Under the pieces are notes generated by a model. That model saw only the letters and a program-made list of their open reading frames with translations, was not told where the DNA came from and ran no database searches. The position numbers and the translations under genes were made by a program. This document shows positions 25,714 through 35,126 of a stretch of DNA of 64,000 bases, in pieces. Numbering within the stretch: the first letter of the stretch is position 1; every line of letters starts with the position of its first letter. Source of the stretch: Propionispira arboris (lineage in GTDB: Bacteria > Bacillota > Negativicutes > Selenomonadales > Selenomonadaceae); the NCBI RefSeq assembly GCF_900109225.1, contig NZ_FNZK01000018.1, positions 51,021 through 115,020 on the forward strand, read 5' to 3'.

Positions 25714-26570
25714 TGGCAGATTCGCAAATAGAAAACATGAATGTACAGCCTAAAGTGAAGCTGACAAAACGAGATTTGATTAAGCACTGGCTGCTCGGTT
25801 ATTCGAGTGAAACTTGTTACAATTTTGAAAGATTACAGGCTTTGGGTACAGCCAATGCAATGATTCCGATTATTAAAAAGCTTTATAAAACGAAAGCAGA
25901 ACGAGCGAAAGCAATTCAGAAGTATATGGTCTTTTTCAATACAGAACCATCTTACATTGGGACGGTCATTCATGGGATTGCGGCATCGATGGAAGAACAG
26001 GCGGCAAATGGTGTGGAAATCACAGATGAGGACATTAATTCAGTACGGACTGGCTTGATGGGGCCGATGGCGGGGATTGGCGATACGGTTTCACAGGGGA
26101 TTGTGTATCCGATTCTGGCAGGGATCAGTTGTAGTTTGGCACTGGCAGGTAATATTTTCGGGCCGATTTTTTTTGAAGTCGGTTATAAAGTCATCATGCT
26201 TAGCACGGGTTATAGTATGTATATGCTTGGGTATAAGAAAGGGAAGACCGCTGTTTTGAGTTTTTTGAAGGCGGGTACGTTGAATCGTATTACGGAAATT
26301 TTTAGTGTAGTCGGGCTTATGGTTATCGGGTCTTTGGCGGCAACTCGGATTGGTATTGTTACACCAATTGAGTTTAGTGTTGGTGAAGTGGGCATCAATT
26401 TGCAGAAGGTTTTAGATTCGTTACTGCCAAGCATGCTTCCATTAGCGGCAACCTTAGGTGTGTGGAAATTGATCTCCAATCGTATGAGTCCAACAGCTAT
26501 TATTGCGATTTTATTTGTTGTTGGGATTGTCGCATCCTTATTGGGGATTTTAGCACCGTTAGCACAATAA
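25713..26570 (+). CDS. Mannose-family PTS permease subunit IID
   Basis: A 285-residue subunit with the IID signature KRDLIKHWLLGYSSETCYNF at about 18-38, GLMGPMAGIGDTVSQG in the middle and hydrophobic helices near the C-terminus. IID works with IIC in the membrane. It overlaps the IIC gene by one base, which indicates coupled translation. Confidence 0.93.
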   Translation: MADSQIENMNVQPKVKLTKRDLIKHWLLGYSSETCYNFERLQALGTANAMIPIIKKLYKTKAERAKAIQKYMVFFNTEPSYIGTVIHGIAASMEEQAANGVEITDEDINSVRTGLMGPMAGIGDTVSQGIVYPILAGISCSLALAGNIFGPIFFEVGYKVIMLSTGYSMYMLGYKKGKTAVLSFLKAGTLNRITEIFSVVGLMVIGSLAATRIGIVTPIEFSVGEVGINLQKVLDSLLPSMLPLAATLGVWKLISNRMSPTAIIAILFVVGIVASLLGILAPLAQ

Positions 26571-26618
26571 AAGTTGTAGCGGCGAAATGAATTTTAAAGT
26601 TAAGATGAGGTGAATGAA

Positions 26619-27023
26619 ATGGTTGGTGTATTGTTGACAAGCCATGGAGAGCTATGTAAACAGCTCATGGAAAGTTCGGCAATGATTGCCGGAACGGCAA
26701 TGCAGATGCGGGCGGTTCCTTTGGAAAAAGGTGAAAATCCGGAAGCCTATAAGGAACGGGTGAGAGCGGCTTTGCTTGAACTGGATACGGGAGCAGGGGT
26801 GATCGTTCTCGTGGATGTGCTCGGGGGAACACCTTATAATACGGTGGGCTTTTTGAGCAGGACAGCAGATATTCAAATCATTACAGGGATGAATTTACCC
26901 ATGGTGCTTTCGCTGACTTTGGAACGAGATGAAAGTTCAGAGATTTGTGATCTGGTTGAGCAGGTGAGTGCAGGAGCCAGGGATGGTATCAAAGTACTTT
27001 GCCGAAAAAATAAAGAGGAGTGA
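26619..27023 (+). CDS. Mannose-family PTS subunit IIA
   Basis: A 134-residue cytoplasmic phosphocarrier. His9 in LLTSHGELCKQL is the phosphorylation site that receives phosphate from HPr. DVLGGTPYN is the second conserved element of the family. The ATG at 26619 follows GAGGTG at suitable distance. IIA is a separate protein here and not fused to IIB. Confidence 0.93.
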   Translation: MVGVLLTSHGELCKQLMESSAMIAGTAMQMRAVPLEKGENPEAYKERVRAALLELDTGAGVIVLVDVLGGTPYNTVGFLSRTADIQIITGMNLPMVLSLTLERDESSEICDLVEQVSAGARDGIKVLCRKNKEE

Positions 27024-27027
27024 TTTC

Positions 27028-27498
27028 ATGGAAAACATAGTATTGGCGAGAATTGATGATCGGTTGATTCACGGACAGGTAATGACCGCTTGGATGAAAA
27101 CGCGTCCGGCAAAACGGATTCTGGTTATTGATGATAAGGTGGCAGCGGATGCTTTTATGATTGAAGTCATCGAACTTGCCGCACCGACAGGGGTTAAAGT
27201 GGATGTGTATTCTTGTGATCAGGCGATTGAAGCCTTGAAGAATGGCATAGATACACCGACAATCCTTTTGGCAAAAGTTCCGGACACGTATAAACGCTTG
27301 ATGGATGGGGGCATTGCTCTTGGTGAAATCAATTTGGGCGGTATGGGAATGGCGCCCGGCAGAAAGACACTGTATAAGAATATTGCCGCTTCGGAGGTTG
27401 AACGCAGTGTCATGAAGGGGTTTCTGGCACAGGGGATCGATATTAAGATACAAATTATTCCATCAGAAAATTGTATTGAAATCGGCAGGCTGTTGTAA
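27028..27498 (+). CDS. Mannose-family PTS subunit IIB
   Basis: A 156-residue cytoplasmic subunit. RIDDRLIHGQVMTAW contains His15, which takes phosphate from IIA and passes it to the substrate. GGMGMAPGRKTLYKNI is the other conserved region. GAGGAG precedes the ATG, five bases after the IIA stop. Together the four subunits import and phosphorylate a hexose or hexitol. Confidence 0.94.
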   Translation: MENIVLARIDDRLIHGQVMTAWMKTRPAKRILVIDDKVAADAFMIEVIELAAPTGVKVDVYSCDQAIEALKNGIDTPTILLAKVPDTYKRLMDGGIALGEINLGGMGMAPGRKTLYKNIAASEVERSVMKGFLAQGIDIKIQIIPSENCIEIGRLL

Positions 27499-27548
27499 GC
27501 AGCTGTCACAATATAGCAGGGCAAAAGTTAAAATAGGGGGAACGTTGC

Positions 27549-28634
27549 ATGAAAGCGATGCGTTTGCATAAAATCAATGAATTCACCTTGGATGATAAGG
27601 TGAAACCGATACCAAAGGGGGATGAAATCTTACTAAAAATCAGTGCTTGTGGTATCTGCGGCTCAGATATTCCAAGAGTGTATCAACTAGGAACGAAGGT
27701 TTATCCCGTGACGCTTGGTCATGAATTTTCAGGAATTGTCAGTGAAGTGGGGGATCGTAAAAACGAGGGTTTACTAGGGAAAACAGCGGTTGCTTTTCCA
27801 CTTATTCCCTGTATGAAATGTGAAAATTGCAAGACCGGACATTATGCTGAATGTATAGCCTATCAGTATTTAGGTTCAAGAAATGATGGTGGATTTGCGC
27901 AGTATTGTTTAGTTCCAAGCAAATGGAATCTCGTGTTTTCACAAAATCCGCAGGTGAAACCGGAAACGTTCGCTTTGACAGAACCTTTAACGGTTGCACA
28001 GCATGCGATCCGTAAAGCAAAACTTACTGCTGGTGAGTCGGTTGTTATCGTGGGAGCAGGCCCGATTGGTATTATGGCGGCTCGCTGGGCAAAGATTTTT
28101 GGTGCGAGAAAGATTATTTTACTGGAAATATCGGACGAGAAGATCTCTTTTGGAAAGCAGCGAGGCTTGCAGGTTCTTAATGTCAAAGATGAAAAGCTTG
28201 CCCGGAATATTTCGAGCCTAACGAACGGACGTGGTGTCGATGTAGTAATTGAAGGAACTGGTACGACGGGAGGTTTGAATACGGCGATTGAATTGAGCCG
28301 CACCTTTGGCAGAATTGTTCTTTTGGGAAATCCACAGAAAGATACGATACTTGAGTTAAAAAATCACAGCAGCATTTTAAGAAAAGAATTGCAGCTTTTG
28401 GGGATTTGGAATTCGTATTATATGAGCATGCCGTTAAATGAGTGGGAATATACGGTTCATATGCTCGATGTGGGCCAGATGGAAGTGGATGATTTAATTA
28501 CGCATCAGAGTTCCTTGTCTGATCTGAAACATTTATTTGATCAGATTTACCATAAAGAAATTTCGATTTGCAAAGCAATCTATAATGCAAAACTCGACGG
28601 CAATGAACTTATGGAAGGGAAGACTGTGCAATGA
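27549..28634 (+). CDS. Zn-dependent polyol-phosphate dehydrogenase, GatD-like
   Basis: A 361-residue medium-chain dehydrogenase. Cys36 in ACGICGSDIPR and GHEF near residue 60 are catalytic zinc ligands; the Cys set CMKCENCKTGHYAEC binds the structural zinc. The Rossmann motif is GAGPIGIMAARWAK. Likeness to galactitol-1-phosphate dehydrogenase (GatD) is evident in GSDIPRVYQLG and YLGSRNDGGFAQY. It would oxidise the PTS-imported hexitol phosphate to a ketose phosphate. Overlap with the epimerase gene points to D-allulose 6-phosphate as product, which is inference. Confidence 0.85.
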   Translation: MKAMRLHKINEFTLDDKVKPIPKGDEILLKISACGICGSDIPRVYQLGTKVYPVTLGHEFSGIVSEVGDRKNEGLLGKTAVAFPLIPCMKCENCKTGHYAECIAYQYLGSRNDGGFAQYCLVPSKWNLVFSQNPQVKPETFALTEPLTVAQHAIRKAKLTAGESVVIVGAGPIGIMAARWAKIFGARKIILLEISDEKISFGKQRGLQVLNVKDEKLARNISSLTNGRGVDVVIEGTGTTGGLNTAIELSRTFGRIVLLGNPQKDTILELKNHSSILRKELQLLGIWNSYYMSMPLNEWEYTVHMLDVGQMEVDDLITHQSSLSDLKHLFDQIYHKEISICKAIYNAKLDGNELMEGKTVQ

Positions 28635-29314
28635 AAATTAAATTTGCCCCGTCTTTGATGTGTATGGATCTTATGCGAGTTCAAGAACAGGTGTCTATCT
28701 TGAATGAACGTTGCGATTTGTACCATGTGGATATCATGGATGGACATTTTGTCAAAAACTTATCTTTATCGGTGGATTTTGTCAAAGGATTGCGCCAAAT
28801 CACGAATTTACCGATTGATTGCCATTTAATGGTCACGAATCCTGAGCAGTATATCGATCCTTTGATAAAAGCCGGTGCCGATTTTATTTCTTTGCACTCC
28901 GAAACTATTAGTGGTCAGGCATTTCGCTTATTTAATAAAATAAAACAGGCCGATTGTAAATGCGGGGTTGTCCTTAACCCTGAAACGAGTCTGGAGGCGG
29001 TCAAACCGTATCTGAATTATCTGGATCTGCTTACGTTTATGACGGTGGATCCAGGGTTTGCCGGACAAAACTTTATTGCTGAGACAATAAAATCCATCAA
29101 TGAAGCTGCCTTGTGGAAAGTCCGAAATACTTATTCTTATATACTGGCAGTTGATGGTGCCTGTAATAAGCATACTTTTTTAGAACTGGCAGATGCCGGA
29201 ACCGAGTGCTTTATCGTAGGCTCATCGGGGCTGTTTAATTTGGATGAAGATTTGAATATTGCCTATGACATTATGATGCAGGATTTTAGGCAGAGTTTAG
29301 CCGCTAAAAAATAA
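28631..29314 (+). CDS. alsE: D-allulose-6-phosphate 3-epimerase
   Basis: A 227-residue TIM-barrel epimerase. SPSLMCMD-like (FAPSLMCMDLMRVQEQ), HVDIMDGHFVKNLSLS and DCHLMVTNPEQYI hold the metal-binding His and Asp residues; MTVDPGFAGQNFI and AVDGACNKHTF follow. The protein is closer to E. coli AlsE than to ribulose-phosphate epimerase (shared SLMCMDL, SETISGQAFRL, VGSSGLFN). AlsE makes fructose 6-phosphate from allulose 6-phosphate. The gene overlaps the dehydrogenase gene by four bases. A decayed copy of its 3' end is at 14203-14336. Confidence 0.88.
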   Translation: MKIKFAPSLMCMDLMRVQEQVSILNERCDLYHVDIMDGHFVKNLSLSVDFVKGLRQITNLPIDCHLMVTNPEQYIDPLIKAGADFISLHSETISGQAFRLFNKIKQADCKCGVVLNPETSLEAVKPYLNYLDLLTFMTVDPGFAGQNFIAETIKSINEAALWKVRNTYSYILAVDGACNKHTFLELADAGTECFIVGSSGLFNLDEDLNIAYDIMMQDFRQSLAAKK

Positions 29315-29324
29315 TAAGAAGAAA

Positions 29325-29369
29325 TGCACAGCCATGAAAATGAAAAATTTTTCATGGCTGTGCATTTTT
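29325..29369 (+). terminator. Intrinsic terminator of PTS operon
   Basis: Sixteen bases (29325-29340) pair perfectly with 29349-29364, followed by TTTTT. It is nearly the same as the terminator at 14350. Confidence 0.92.
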
Positions 29370-29540
29370 GGGTTTGATTTTTTCCTTTCAGGCAGACAAG
29401 GGTGCAGGAGCATATACAAAAAAATCAAGAAAATTTTAAATGTAAAATAATAGCAGGAATTAAAGAATTTATATAGAATACTAAAATAATTAATATGAAA
29501 AAGTCTTTATAAATAGGCAATCATACGAGGAGGATTAATC

Positions 29541-30161
29541 ATGAAAAAAATATGTTTATTGACAATGGGTTTAGCTCTTATGACCGTAACGGCTTTTGCG
29601 GCACCTCAAACTGATATTCAACAAGGAAAAACAGCGGTGGATTTAGGAGTTTTCAATTCTAAAACAGCTATTAATGGTGATGATTTTGATACGAACACGA
29701 AACTTGATGCGGGTATTACAACAGGTCTTTCTGATAAATATGCAATTCAATATAAGTATCATGCATTAGGGTCAGGTAATATCGAAAGAGGTAATATTAA
29801 GTCAGATATAAATACACAAGAATTTAATGTGCTTTATAAACTGACACCAACTACCGATGCTTTTGTTGGTCTGCATAGAATTGATGGCAGCATTGGTTCT
29901 GTCGATATCGATGCAAAAAATAAAGTACAGGTTGGTATTACATCCACTGTGCCGTTGAGCAGTGCTGTTAGTGCATGGGGAACTTTGGCTGCTGGATCTG
30001 ATTTGGTTACTTTGGAAGCCGGTCTTAGCCATCCATTGTCGCAGAGTGCCGATTTAAATGTATACTACCGTTATACAAAAGATAATGATTTGAGAGTTAA
30101 TGGAAATAAATTTGATTTTGAAAACAATGGTTTTGGTTTAGGCGTAACAATGAAATTTTAA
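29541..30161 (+). CDS. Small outer-membrane beta-barrel protein
   Basis: A 206-residue protein with a signal peptide (MKKICLLTMGLALMTVTAFA, cleavage near residue 20). The rest alternates polar and hydrophobic residues in beta strands and ends in the aromatic residue Phe (GLGVTMKF), the usual outer-membrane targeting end. It looks like an 8-strand OmpA/OmpW-like barrel. It has its own GAGGAGG site and terminator. The function is unknown; it supports a diderm envelope. Confidence 0.8.
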   Translation: MKKICLLTMGLALMTVTAFAAPQTDIQQGKTAVDLGVFNSKTAINGDDFDTNTKLDAGITTGLSDKYAIQYKYHALGSGNIERGNIKSDINTQEFNVLYKLTPTTDAFVGLHRIDGSIGSVDIDAKNKVQVGITSTVPLSSAVSAWGTLAAGSDLVTLEAGLSHPLSQSADLNVYYRYTKDNDLRVNGNKFDFENNGFGLGVTMKF

Positions 30162-30217
30162 AAAAATGTATGAATTGACTATATAAAGAGACACTCTTCC
30201 ATATTGATGTGAAACCT

Positions 30218-30245
30218 AAAAAAGCACCCGAAAGGGTGCTTTTTT
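30218..30245. terminator. Bidirectional terminator
   Basis: AAAAAAGCACCC-GAAA-GGGTGCTTTTTT with a GNRA-type loop. It serves the outer-membrane gene on the plus strand and the isomerase gene on the minus strand. Confidence 0.92.
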
Positions 30246-30269
30246 ATATAACATGATTTAGTTGTCTGC

Positions 30270-31760
30270 TCAGGCAAATGGATTTTCTGTCGGATAAAGC
30301 ATGCTTTTTGGTTGATTGAAGGCAATATCTTTGATACCGAGGTATTGGAAGATTGAGAATAGTACTTTGCCGTAATGACCGAAGGCTACCGCACCGTGAT
30401 GTGGATATTGTTTTGCAATAAGGACATGACGATAGAAACGACCCATTTCCGGAATAGCAAAGATGCCGATACCGCCGAAGGATTGTGTCGCTACCGGGAG
30501 TACTTCACCTTGGGCAATGTAGGAACGAAGCTCTGCACCGGCAGTGCTTTGGAGGCGGAAGAACGTGATGTCTCCGGCAGAGATGTCGCCTTCTAATGTA
30601 CCACGGGTGATATCTGGTGTGCCGCCATCTTCGAGCAGGCGGTTTTGTATCAATTGATATTTTACAGCACCTTTGGATAATTTACATAATGGGGTGTTCC
30701 CACAATGGAAGCCCATGAAGGTGTCTTTTAAATCGTATTTATATTTGTTTTGAATGTTTTGAGCGAATAAATCTTGTGGTACTGAGTTGTTGATGTCGAG
30801 CAGCGTTACCGCATCACCACTTACGCAGGTTCCGATATATTCGCTGAGAGCACCATAGATATCGACTTCACAGGCTACTGGAATGCCGCGAGAAACAAGG
30901 CGACTGTTCACATAACATGGTTCAAAGCCAAATTCGGTCGGGAAAGCCGGCCAGCACTTATTGGCAAATGCTATGTATTTGCTGGCGCCTTTATGTTTGT
31001 CGGCCCAGTCGAGTAAAGTCAGTTCATATTGTGCCATGCGTGGTAAGAGTTCCGGGTAAGGGTTGCCATCTGGTCCAAGTTCATTAGACATTTCTTTTAT
31101 AACGGATGAAATGCGCGGGTCATCTTTATGGGCTCGATAAGAGACGAGTAAGTCAAGTTCGGAGTTTTCTTCTATTTCAATGCCGAGATCATAGAGCGGT
31201 TTGATAGGGGCATTGCAGGCAAAGAAATCCTGTGGACGGGGTCCGAAGGAAATAATTTTAAGGCTGGAAAGTCCGATAATCGTGCGGGCTATTGGTTGAA
31301 ATTCAGCGATCATTACGGCTAATTCTTCGGCTGTACCAACTGGATATTCTGGAATGAAAGCTTTGATCTTGCGTAGACCAAGATTATAAGAACAGTTCAA
31401 AACACCGCAATACGCATCGCCGCGGCCATTGATTAGGTTTTTGCCGGATTCTTCAGCAGCAGCTATATACATCACGGGTCCATCGAAATTTTTGGCGATT
31501 AAAGTTTCTGGTGTTTCTGGGCCGAAGTTACCGAGAAATACGACTAAAGCATTACAGTCAGCGGCTTTAACTTCATCTAAGGCTGTGAGCATGTCAGTTT
31601 CATTTTCTACAGTGGTTTTTGCTTCGTAGATCGATCCGTATTTTTTATTATAGACGGTTGAGATAGCCTTTCTTCTGTTTTCTGATAAGGAGATAATGAA
31701 ACAGTCACGGCTTACAGAAATAATACCGCATTTTACCTGTGGAATATTAGTCATTGTCAT
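30270..31760 (-). CDS. L-fucose/L-arabinose isomerase-family sugar isomerase
   Basis: A 496-residue protein of the FucI/AraA fold. Features include FLGNFGPETPETL and LGLRKIKAFIPEY in the N-terminal part, CEVDIYGALSEYIGTCVSGD with putative metal ligands in the middle and FHCGNTPLCKL in the C-terminal domain. The family converts aldoses to ketoses. No xylA is visible, although xylFGH, xylB and a xylosidase surround it; the enzyme may therefore provide the isomerase step for D-xylose or L-arabinose. The ATG at 31760 follows AAAGGAG. Its promoter faces xylF and has the same operator. Confidence 0.8.
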   Translation of the reverse strand: MTMTNIPQVKCGIISVSRDCFIISLSENRRKAISTVYNKKYGSIYEAKTTVENETDMLTALDEVKAADCNALVVFLGNFGPETPETLIAKNFDGPVMYIAAAEESGKNLINGRGDAYCGVLNCSYNLGLRKIKAFIPEYPVGTAEELAVMIAEFQPIARTIIGLSSLKIISFGPRPQDFFACNAPIKPLYDLGIEIEENSELDLLVSYRAHKDDPRISSVIKEMSNELGPDGNPYPELLPRMAQYELTLLDWADKHKGASKYIAFANKCWPAFPTEFGFEPCYVNSRLVSRGIPVACEVDIYGALSEYIGTCVSGDAVTLLDINNSVPQDLFAQNIQNKYKYDLKDTFMGFHCGNTPLCKLSKGAVKYQLIQNRLLEDGGTPDITRGTLEGDISAGDITFFRLQSTAGAELRSYIAQGEVLPVATQSFGGIGIFAIPEMGRFYRHVLIAKQYPHHGAVAFGHYGKVLFSIFQYLGIKDIAFNQPKSMLYPTENPFA

Positions 31761-31805
31761 AATGAAACGCTCCTTTTGTTTTGTTAATTTCTGATATTGC
31801 TTTAT

Positions 31806-31817
31806 GTGCTTGAGCAC
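31806..31817. promoter_or_regulatory. LacI-type operator 1 (GTGCTTGAGCAC)
   Basis: It lies about 10-20 bases downstream of the predicted isomerase transcription start, so binding would block transcription. The same site is repeated at 32336-32347. Confidence 0.8.
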
Positions 31818-31834
31818 TTTGATGATTTTATTAA

Positions 31835-31863
31835 AATATAGCACTTGGTAAAAGACGTGTCAA
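31835..31863 (-). promoter_or_regulatory. Promoter of sugar isomerase gene
   Basis: On the minus strand TTGACA (31863-31858), 17 bases, TATATT (31840-31835). The spacer ends in AGTGC, very similar to the divergent promoter. Confidence 0.83.
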
Positions 31864-32037
31864 CCATTTTTTCACATTGTTTAGAATTTTTAAATAATAT
31901 GAAATTTAAATAAAAGAACTTGGATTTCGTATTTAAACAGTCTGCGTGGCGTGAAAAATGGCTATTGAGTTCCTGCTTATTCATTAAAAGGACATAAATC
32001 AAACTAAAACAAATATTACAAATTTTCAAATAATATA

Positions 32038-32066
32038 TTGACGGTTTCAAGAAATGGTGCTATATT
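32038..32066 (+). promoter_or_regulatory. Promoter of xylFGH operon
   Basis: TTGACG (32038-32043), 17 bases, TATATT (32061-32066), with an operator 14 bases downstream. Confidence 0.83.
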
Positions 32067-32079
32067 AATTCTTGTAAAT

Positions 32080-32091
32080 GTGCTTGCGCAC
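32080..32091. promoter_or_regulatory. LacI-type operator 2 (GTGCTTGCGCAC)
   Basis: It sits just after the predicted xylF start of transcription and differs from the other two copies only at one central base. Confidence 0.8.
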
Positions 32092-32335
32092 ACTATGGAG
32101 AGAATTGAACTTTTCGACTTATTATATTACATAGTAAAAATGACCCCGTTATCGAAAGTATTTTGCCGAGTGCAGATTTTGCTTTGGAAAGAACTGCTAA
32201 TATTTTCCTGATTTAAAGTAATTTGTTTTGGATATCCTTTTGTGGCTGGAAGCTTACAAGGAGGCGAAAAAACGGTAGAAATGTGTTAGCAGACGATATG
32301 AGGCAGACTGTTCTTGGTATTTACTAGATAAAAAT

Positions 32336-32347
32336 GTGCTTGAGCAC
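32336..32347. promoter_or_regulatory. LacI-type operator 3 (GTGCTTGAGCAC)
   Basis: It lies 22 bases before the xylF start codon and about 250 bases from operator 2, a distance that would allow looping by a tetrameric LacI-family protein. Confidence 0.75.
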
Positions 32348-32368
32348 TATAAGAAGGAGCAGAGCGTA

Positions 32369-33460
32369 ATGAGTATTAAAAAAATACTGGTGTTTTGTTT
32401 AGCGGCAATGGTAGCGGTTGTGATGACTGGTTGTGGTGGTCAAAAAGATACGAGCAGTAGTTCCGGAGGATCTGATAAGCAGATTAAAGTCGGAGTTTCG
32501 ATGCCGACAAAATCTTTACAGCGCTGGAATCAGGATGGATCTAATATGGAAGCGAAACTGAAAGAAAAAGGCTACGATGTGGATTTACAGTTTGCGGAAA
32601 ACAAAGTAGAAATGCAGGTATCGCAAATTGAAAATATGATCACCAAAGGTGCAAAGGTTATTATTGTTGGCGCTATTGATGGTGGTGCATTATCTTCAGT
32701 ACTTGATGAAGCCAAAAGTGCTGGTGTCCAAGTTATTGCTTATGATCGTCTGATTATGAATACGGATGCTGTCAGCTATTATGCAACATTTGATAATTAT
32801 GGGGTTGGCAAAATTCAAGGAGAATATATAGAAACGAAGCTGGGACTTAAAGAAGGCAAAGGGCCTTATAATTTTGAAATAGCTACGGGACCGTTGGATG
32901 ACAACAATGTCGTATTTTTCTTTAAGGGTGCCATGGATATTTTACAACCGTATATCGATCAGGGAAAATTGGTTGTAAAATCCGGTCAGAAAACACGTGA
33001 ACAATGCGCAACACCAAATTGGGATGAAGCAAAAGCACAGGAACGTATGGATAATATAATCACATCCCATTATACTTCGGATAAAATTGATGCTGTTTTA
33101 TGTTCGAATGATTCGGTTTCTTTAGGGGTACAGTCAGCTTTAAAATCGGCAGGTTATGGAGCTGGTAAAGCAATGCCGGTTATAACCGGACAGGATGCCA
33201 ATATTTCCAATGTGAAAGCTATTTTGGCAGGGGAACAATCTATGTCGGTATTTAAAGATACGCGGGCTTTGGCGGATCAGGTAGTAAAAATGGTAGAAGC
33301 TATTGTCAATGGGAAAGAACCAGAAGTAAATGATACGAAAACATATAACAATGGTAAAAAAGTAGTTCCGTCTTATTTGCTTCAACCGCAGTTTGTCGAT
33401 ATGTCAAACTACAAAAAATTATTAATTGAATCCGGTTATTATAAAGAAAGTGATTTATAG
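32369..33460 (+). CDS. xylF: D-xylose ABC transporter substrate-binding lipoprotein
   Basis: A 363-residue periplasmic sugar-binding protein of the type 1 fold (XylF/RbsB class). The lipobox ends at Cys22 (VVMTGC), so the protein is anchored. VGVSMPTKSLQRWNQDG and ENKVEMQVSQIENMITKGAK match XylF. The ATG at 32369 follows AAGGAG; an upstream in-frame start would overlap operator 3. It delivers xylose or a related pentose to XylGH. Confidence 0.9.
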   Translation: MSIKKILVFCLAAMVAVVMTGCGGQKDTSSSSGGSDKQIKVGVSMPTKSLQRWNQDGSNMEAKLKEKGYDVDLQFAENKVEMQVSQIENMITKGAKVIIVGAIDGGALSSVLDEAKSAGVQVIAYDRLIMNTDAVSYYATFDNYGVGKIQGEYIETKLGLKEGKGPYNFEIATGPLDDNNVVFFFKGAMDILQPYIDQGKLVVKSGQKTREQCATPNWDEAKAQERMDNIITSHYTSDKIDAVLCSNDSVSLGVQSALKSAGYGAGKAMPVITGQDANISNVKAILAGEQSMSVFKDTRALADQVVKMVEAIVNGKEPEVNDTKTYNNGKKVVPSYLLQPQFVDMSNYKKLLIESGYYKESDL

Positions 33461-33546
33461 AAATACGTTATAATGTGACAGATATGCAGTGATTTTATAT
33501 TATTGCATATCTGTTTCAATTAAAGTGCAGAATGGAAGGTGAAAGC

Positions 33547-35100
33547 ATGCCGAACATTTTATTGGAAATGCAGGATATTGTCAAAGAGTTTGCGGGTGGT
33601 GTACGTGCTCTGGATCAGGTCAATATTCAGGTGAAGGAAAAGAGTATTCATGCCTTAGTTGGTGAAAACGGGGCGGGAAAATCTACGCTGATGAATGTGC
33701 TGAGTGGTGTTTATCCGTATGGAACATACAAGGGGATGATTCGATATCATGGCGAAGAATGTAAATTTAAAACCATTCGGAATAGTGAGGACAAGGGTAT
33801 TGTTATTATTCATCAAGAATTGGCACTGATACCGTATTTGTCGATTATGGAAAATATATTTTTGGGTAATGAATGCCAAAGTAAGGGAGTTGTTAACTGG
33901 GGTAAGTGCCGTTTTGAAGCGATGAAACTTATGGAAACGGTAGGCCTGCACGATTTACCAGATACGCCGGTTAATAAAATCGGTGTTGGTAAGCAACAGT
34001 TAGTTGAAATAGCCAAGGCACTTTCGAAAGATGTGAAATTACTGATTTTGGATGAGCCGACGGCAGCATTGAACGATGAAGAAAGTGAAAAATTATTGGA
34101 GCTGCTGTTGATGCTGCGAGAAAAATGGGGCATGACAGCAATTATGATTTCACATAAGTTGAATGAAATAACCAAGGTTGCTGATGAGATTACAATCATA
34201 CGTGATGGCAAAACAATTGAAACATTAAATAAGAATACAGATGAATTTAGTGAAGATAGAATTATTAAAGGCATGGTAGGTCGAGAAATCACCAATCGTT
34301 ATCCGCAGCGAACGGATTGCAAAATTGGTGATGTTTGTCTGGAAATAAAAAACTGGAACGTATATTCTCCTGATATTGCCAATAAAGTAATTGTTAATAA
34401 TGTGAATTTAAATGTACGCCGAGGTGAAGTCGTCGGCATCGCCGGATTGATGGGAGCGGGGCGGACGGAATTGGCAATGAGCATATTTGGCAGGGCTTAT
34501 GGAGCACATATATCGGGTGAAATTATTAAAGATGGGAAAACAGTCAAAATAACAACTGTTTCCGATGCTATAAAAAATGGTATTGCTTATGTAACTGAAG
34601 ACCGTAAAGGACAGGGGCTTATTTTGATCGATGACATCAGGGTGAATACAACCTTACCTAGTTTAAAAAAATTGTCACTGCGCGGCGTTGTGAATGCACA
34701 AAAGGAAATAAAAGTTGCTGAATCATATTTGGAACGTTTGCACATCAAAGCACAGGGCATCCATCAGTTCACGAAAAATCTTTCGGGTGGGAATCAGCAA
34801 AAAGTTATGCTGGCCCGTTGGATTTATGCCGATCCGGATGTGCTGATTCTTGACGAGCCGACTCGCGGTATTGATGTTGGGGCCAAATATGAAATATATT
34901 GTGTCATTAACGAACTGGCTCGTCTGGGAAAATCAGTGATTGTGATTTCGTCGGAACTGCCAGAAGTTTTGGGGATCAGTGATCGTATCTATGTGATGAA
35001 TGAAGGCTGCTTTGTCGGAGAACTGTCTCAGGCAGAGGCCTCACAGGAAAGCGTCATGCAGTGCATTATGCGGTGCAATAAAAATAAGCAAGTAGTCTGA
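33547..35100 (+). CDS. xylG: D-xylose ABC transporter ATPase
   Basis: A 517-residue protein with two ATPase domains in tandem, as in XylG/RbsA. The first Walker A is GENGAGKST near residue 36; the second is the degenerate [10 protein letters not shown] near residue 303, and the second signature is [14 protein letters not shown]. The second Walker B is [20 protein letters not shown] 33547 is preferred to an ATG at 33532 because GGAAGGTGA lies at a better distance. It powers the XylFGH importer. Confidence 0.92.
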   Translation: MPNILLEMQDIVKEFAGGVRALDQVNIQVKEKSIHALVGENGAGKSTLMNVLSGVYPYGTYKGMIRYHGEECKFKTIRNSEDKGIVIIHQELALIPYLSIMENIFLGNECQSKGVVNWGKCRFEAMKLMETVGLHDLPDTPVNKIGVGKQQLVEIAKALSKDVKLLILDEPTAALNDEESEKLLELLLMLREKWGMTAIMISHKLNEITKVADEITIIRDGKTIETLNKNTDEFSEDRIIKGMVGREITNRYPQRTDCKIGDVCLEIKNWNVYSPDIANKVIVNNVNLNVRRGEVVGIAGLMGAGRTELAMSIFGRAYGAHISGEIIKDGKTVKITTVSDAIKNGIAYVTEDRKGQGLILIDDIRVNTTLPSLKKLSLRGVVNAQKEIKVAESYLERLHIKAQGIHQFTKNLSGGNQQKVMLARWIYADPDVLILDEPTRGIDVGAKYEIYCVINELARLGKSVIVISSELPEVLGISDRIYVMNEGCFVGELSQAEASQESVMQCIMRCNKNKQVV

Positions 35101-35126
35101 GCGTTTGAAAAGGAGGATAATGTAAG

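Larger units (their letters stand above)
31761..32368. other. Divergent control region of pentose locus
   Basis: This gene-free stretch holds two divergent sigma-70 promoters and three copies of GTGCTTG(A/C)GCAC. From 32092 to 32335 it is the xylF leader; no riboswitch or peptide gene was recognised in it. Confidence 0.75.
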
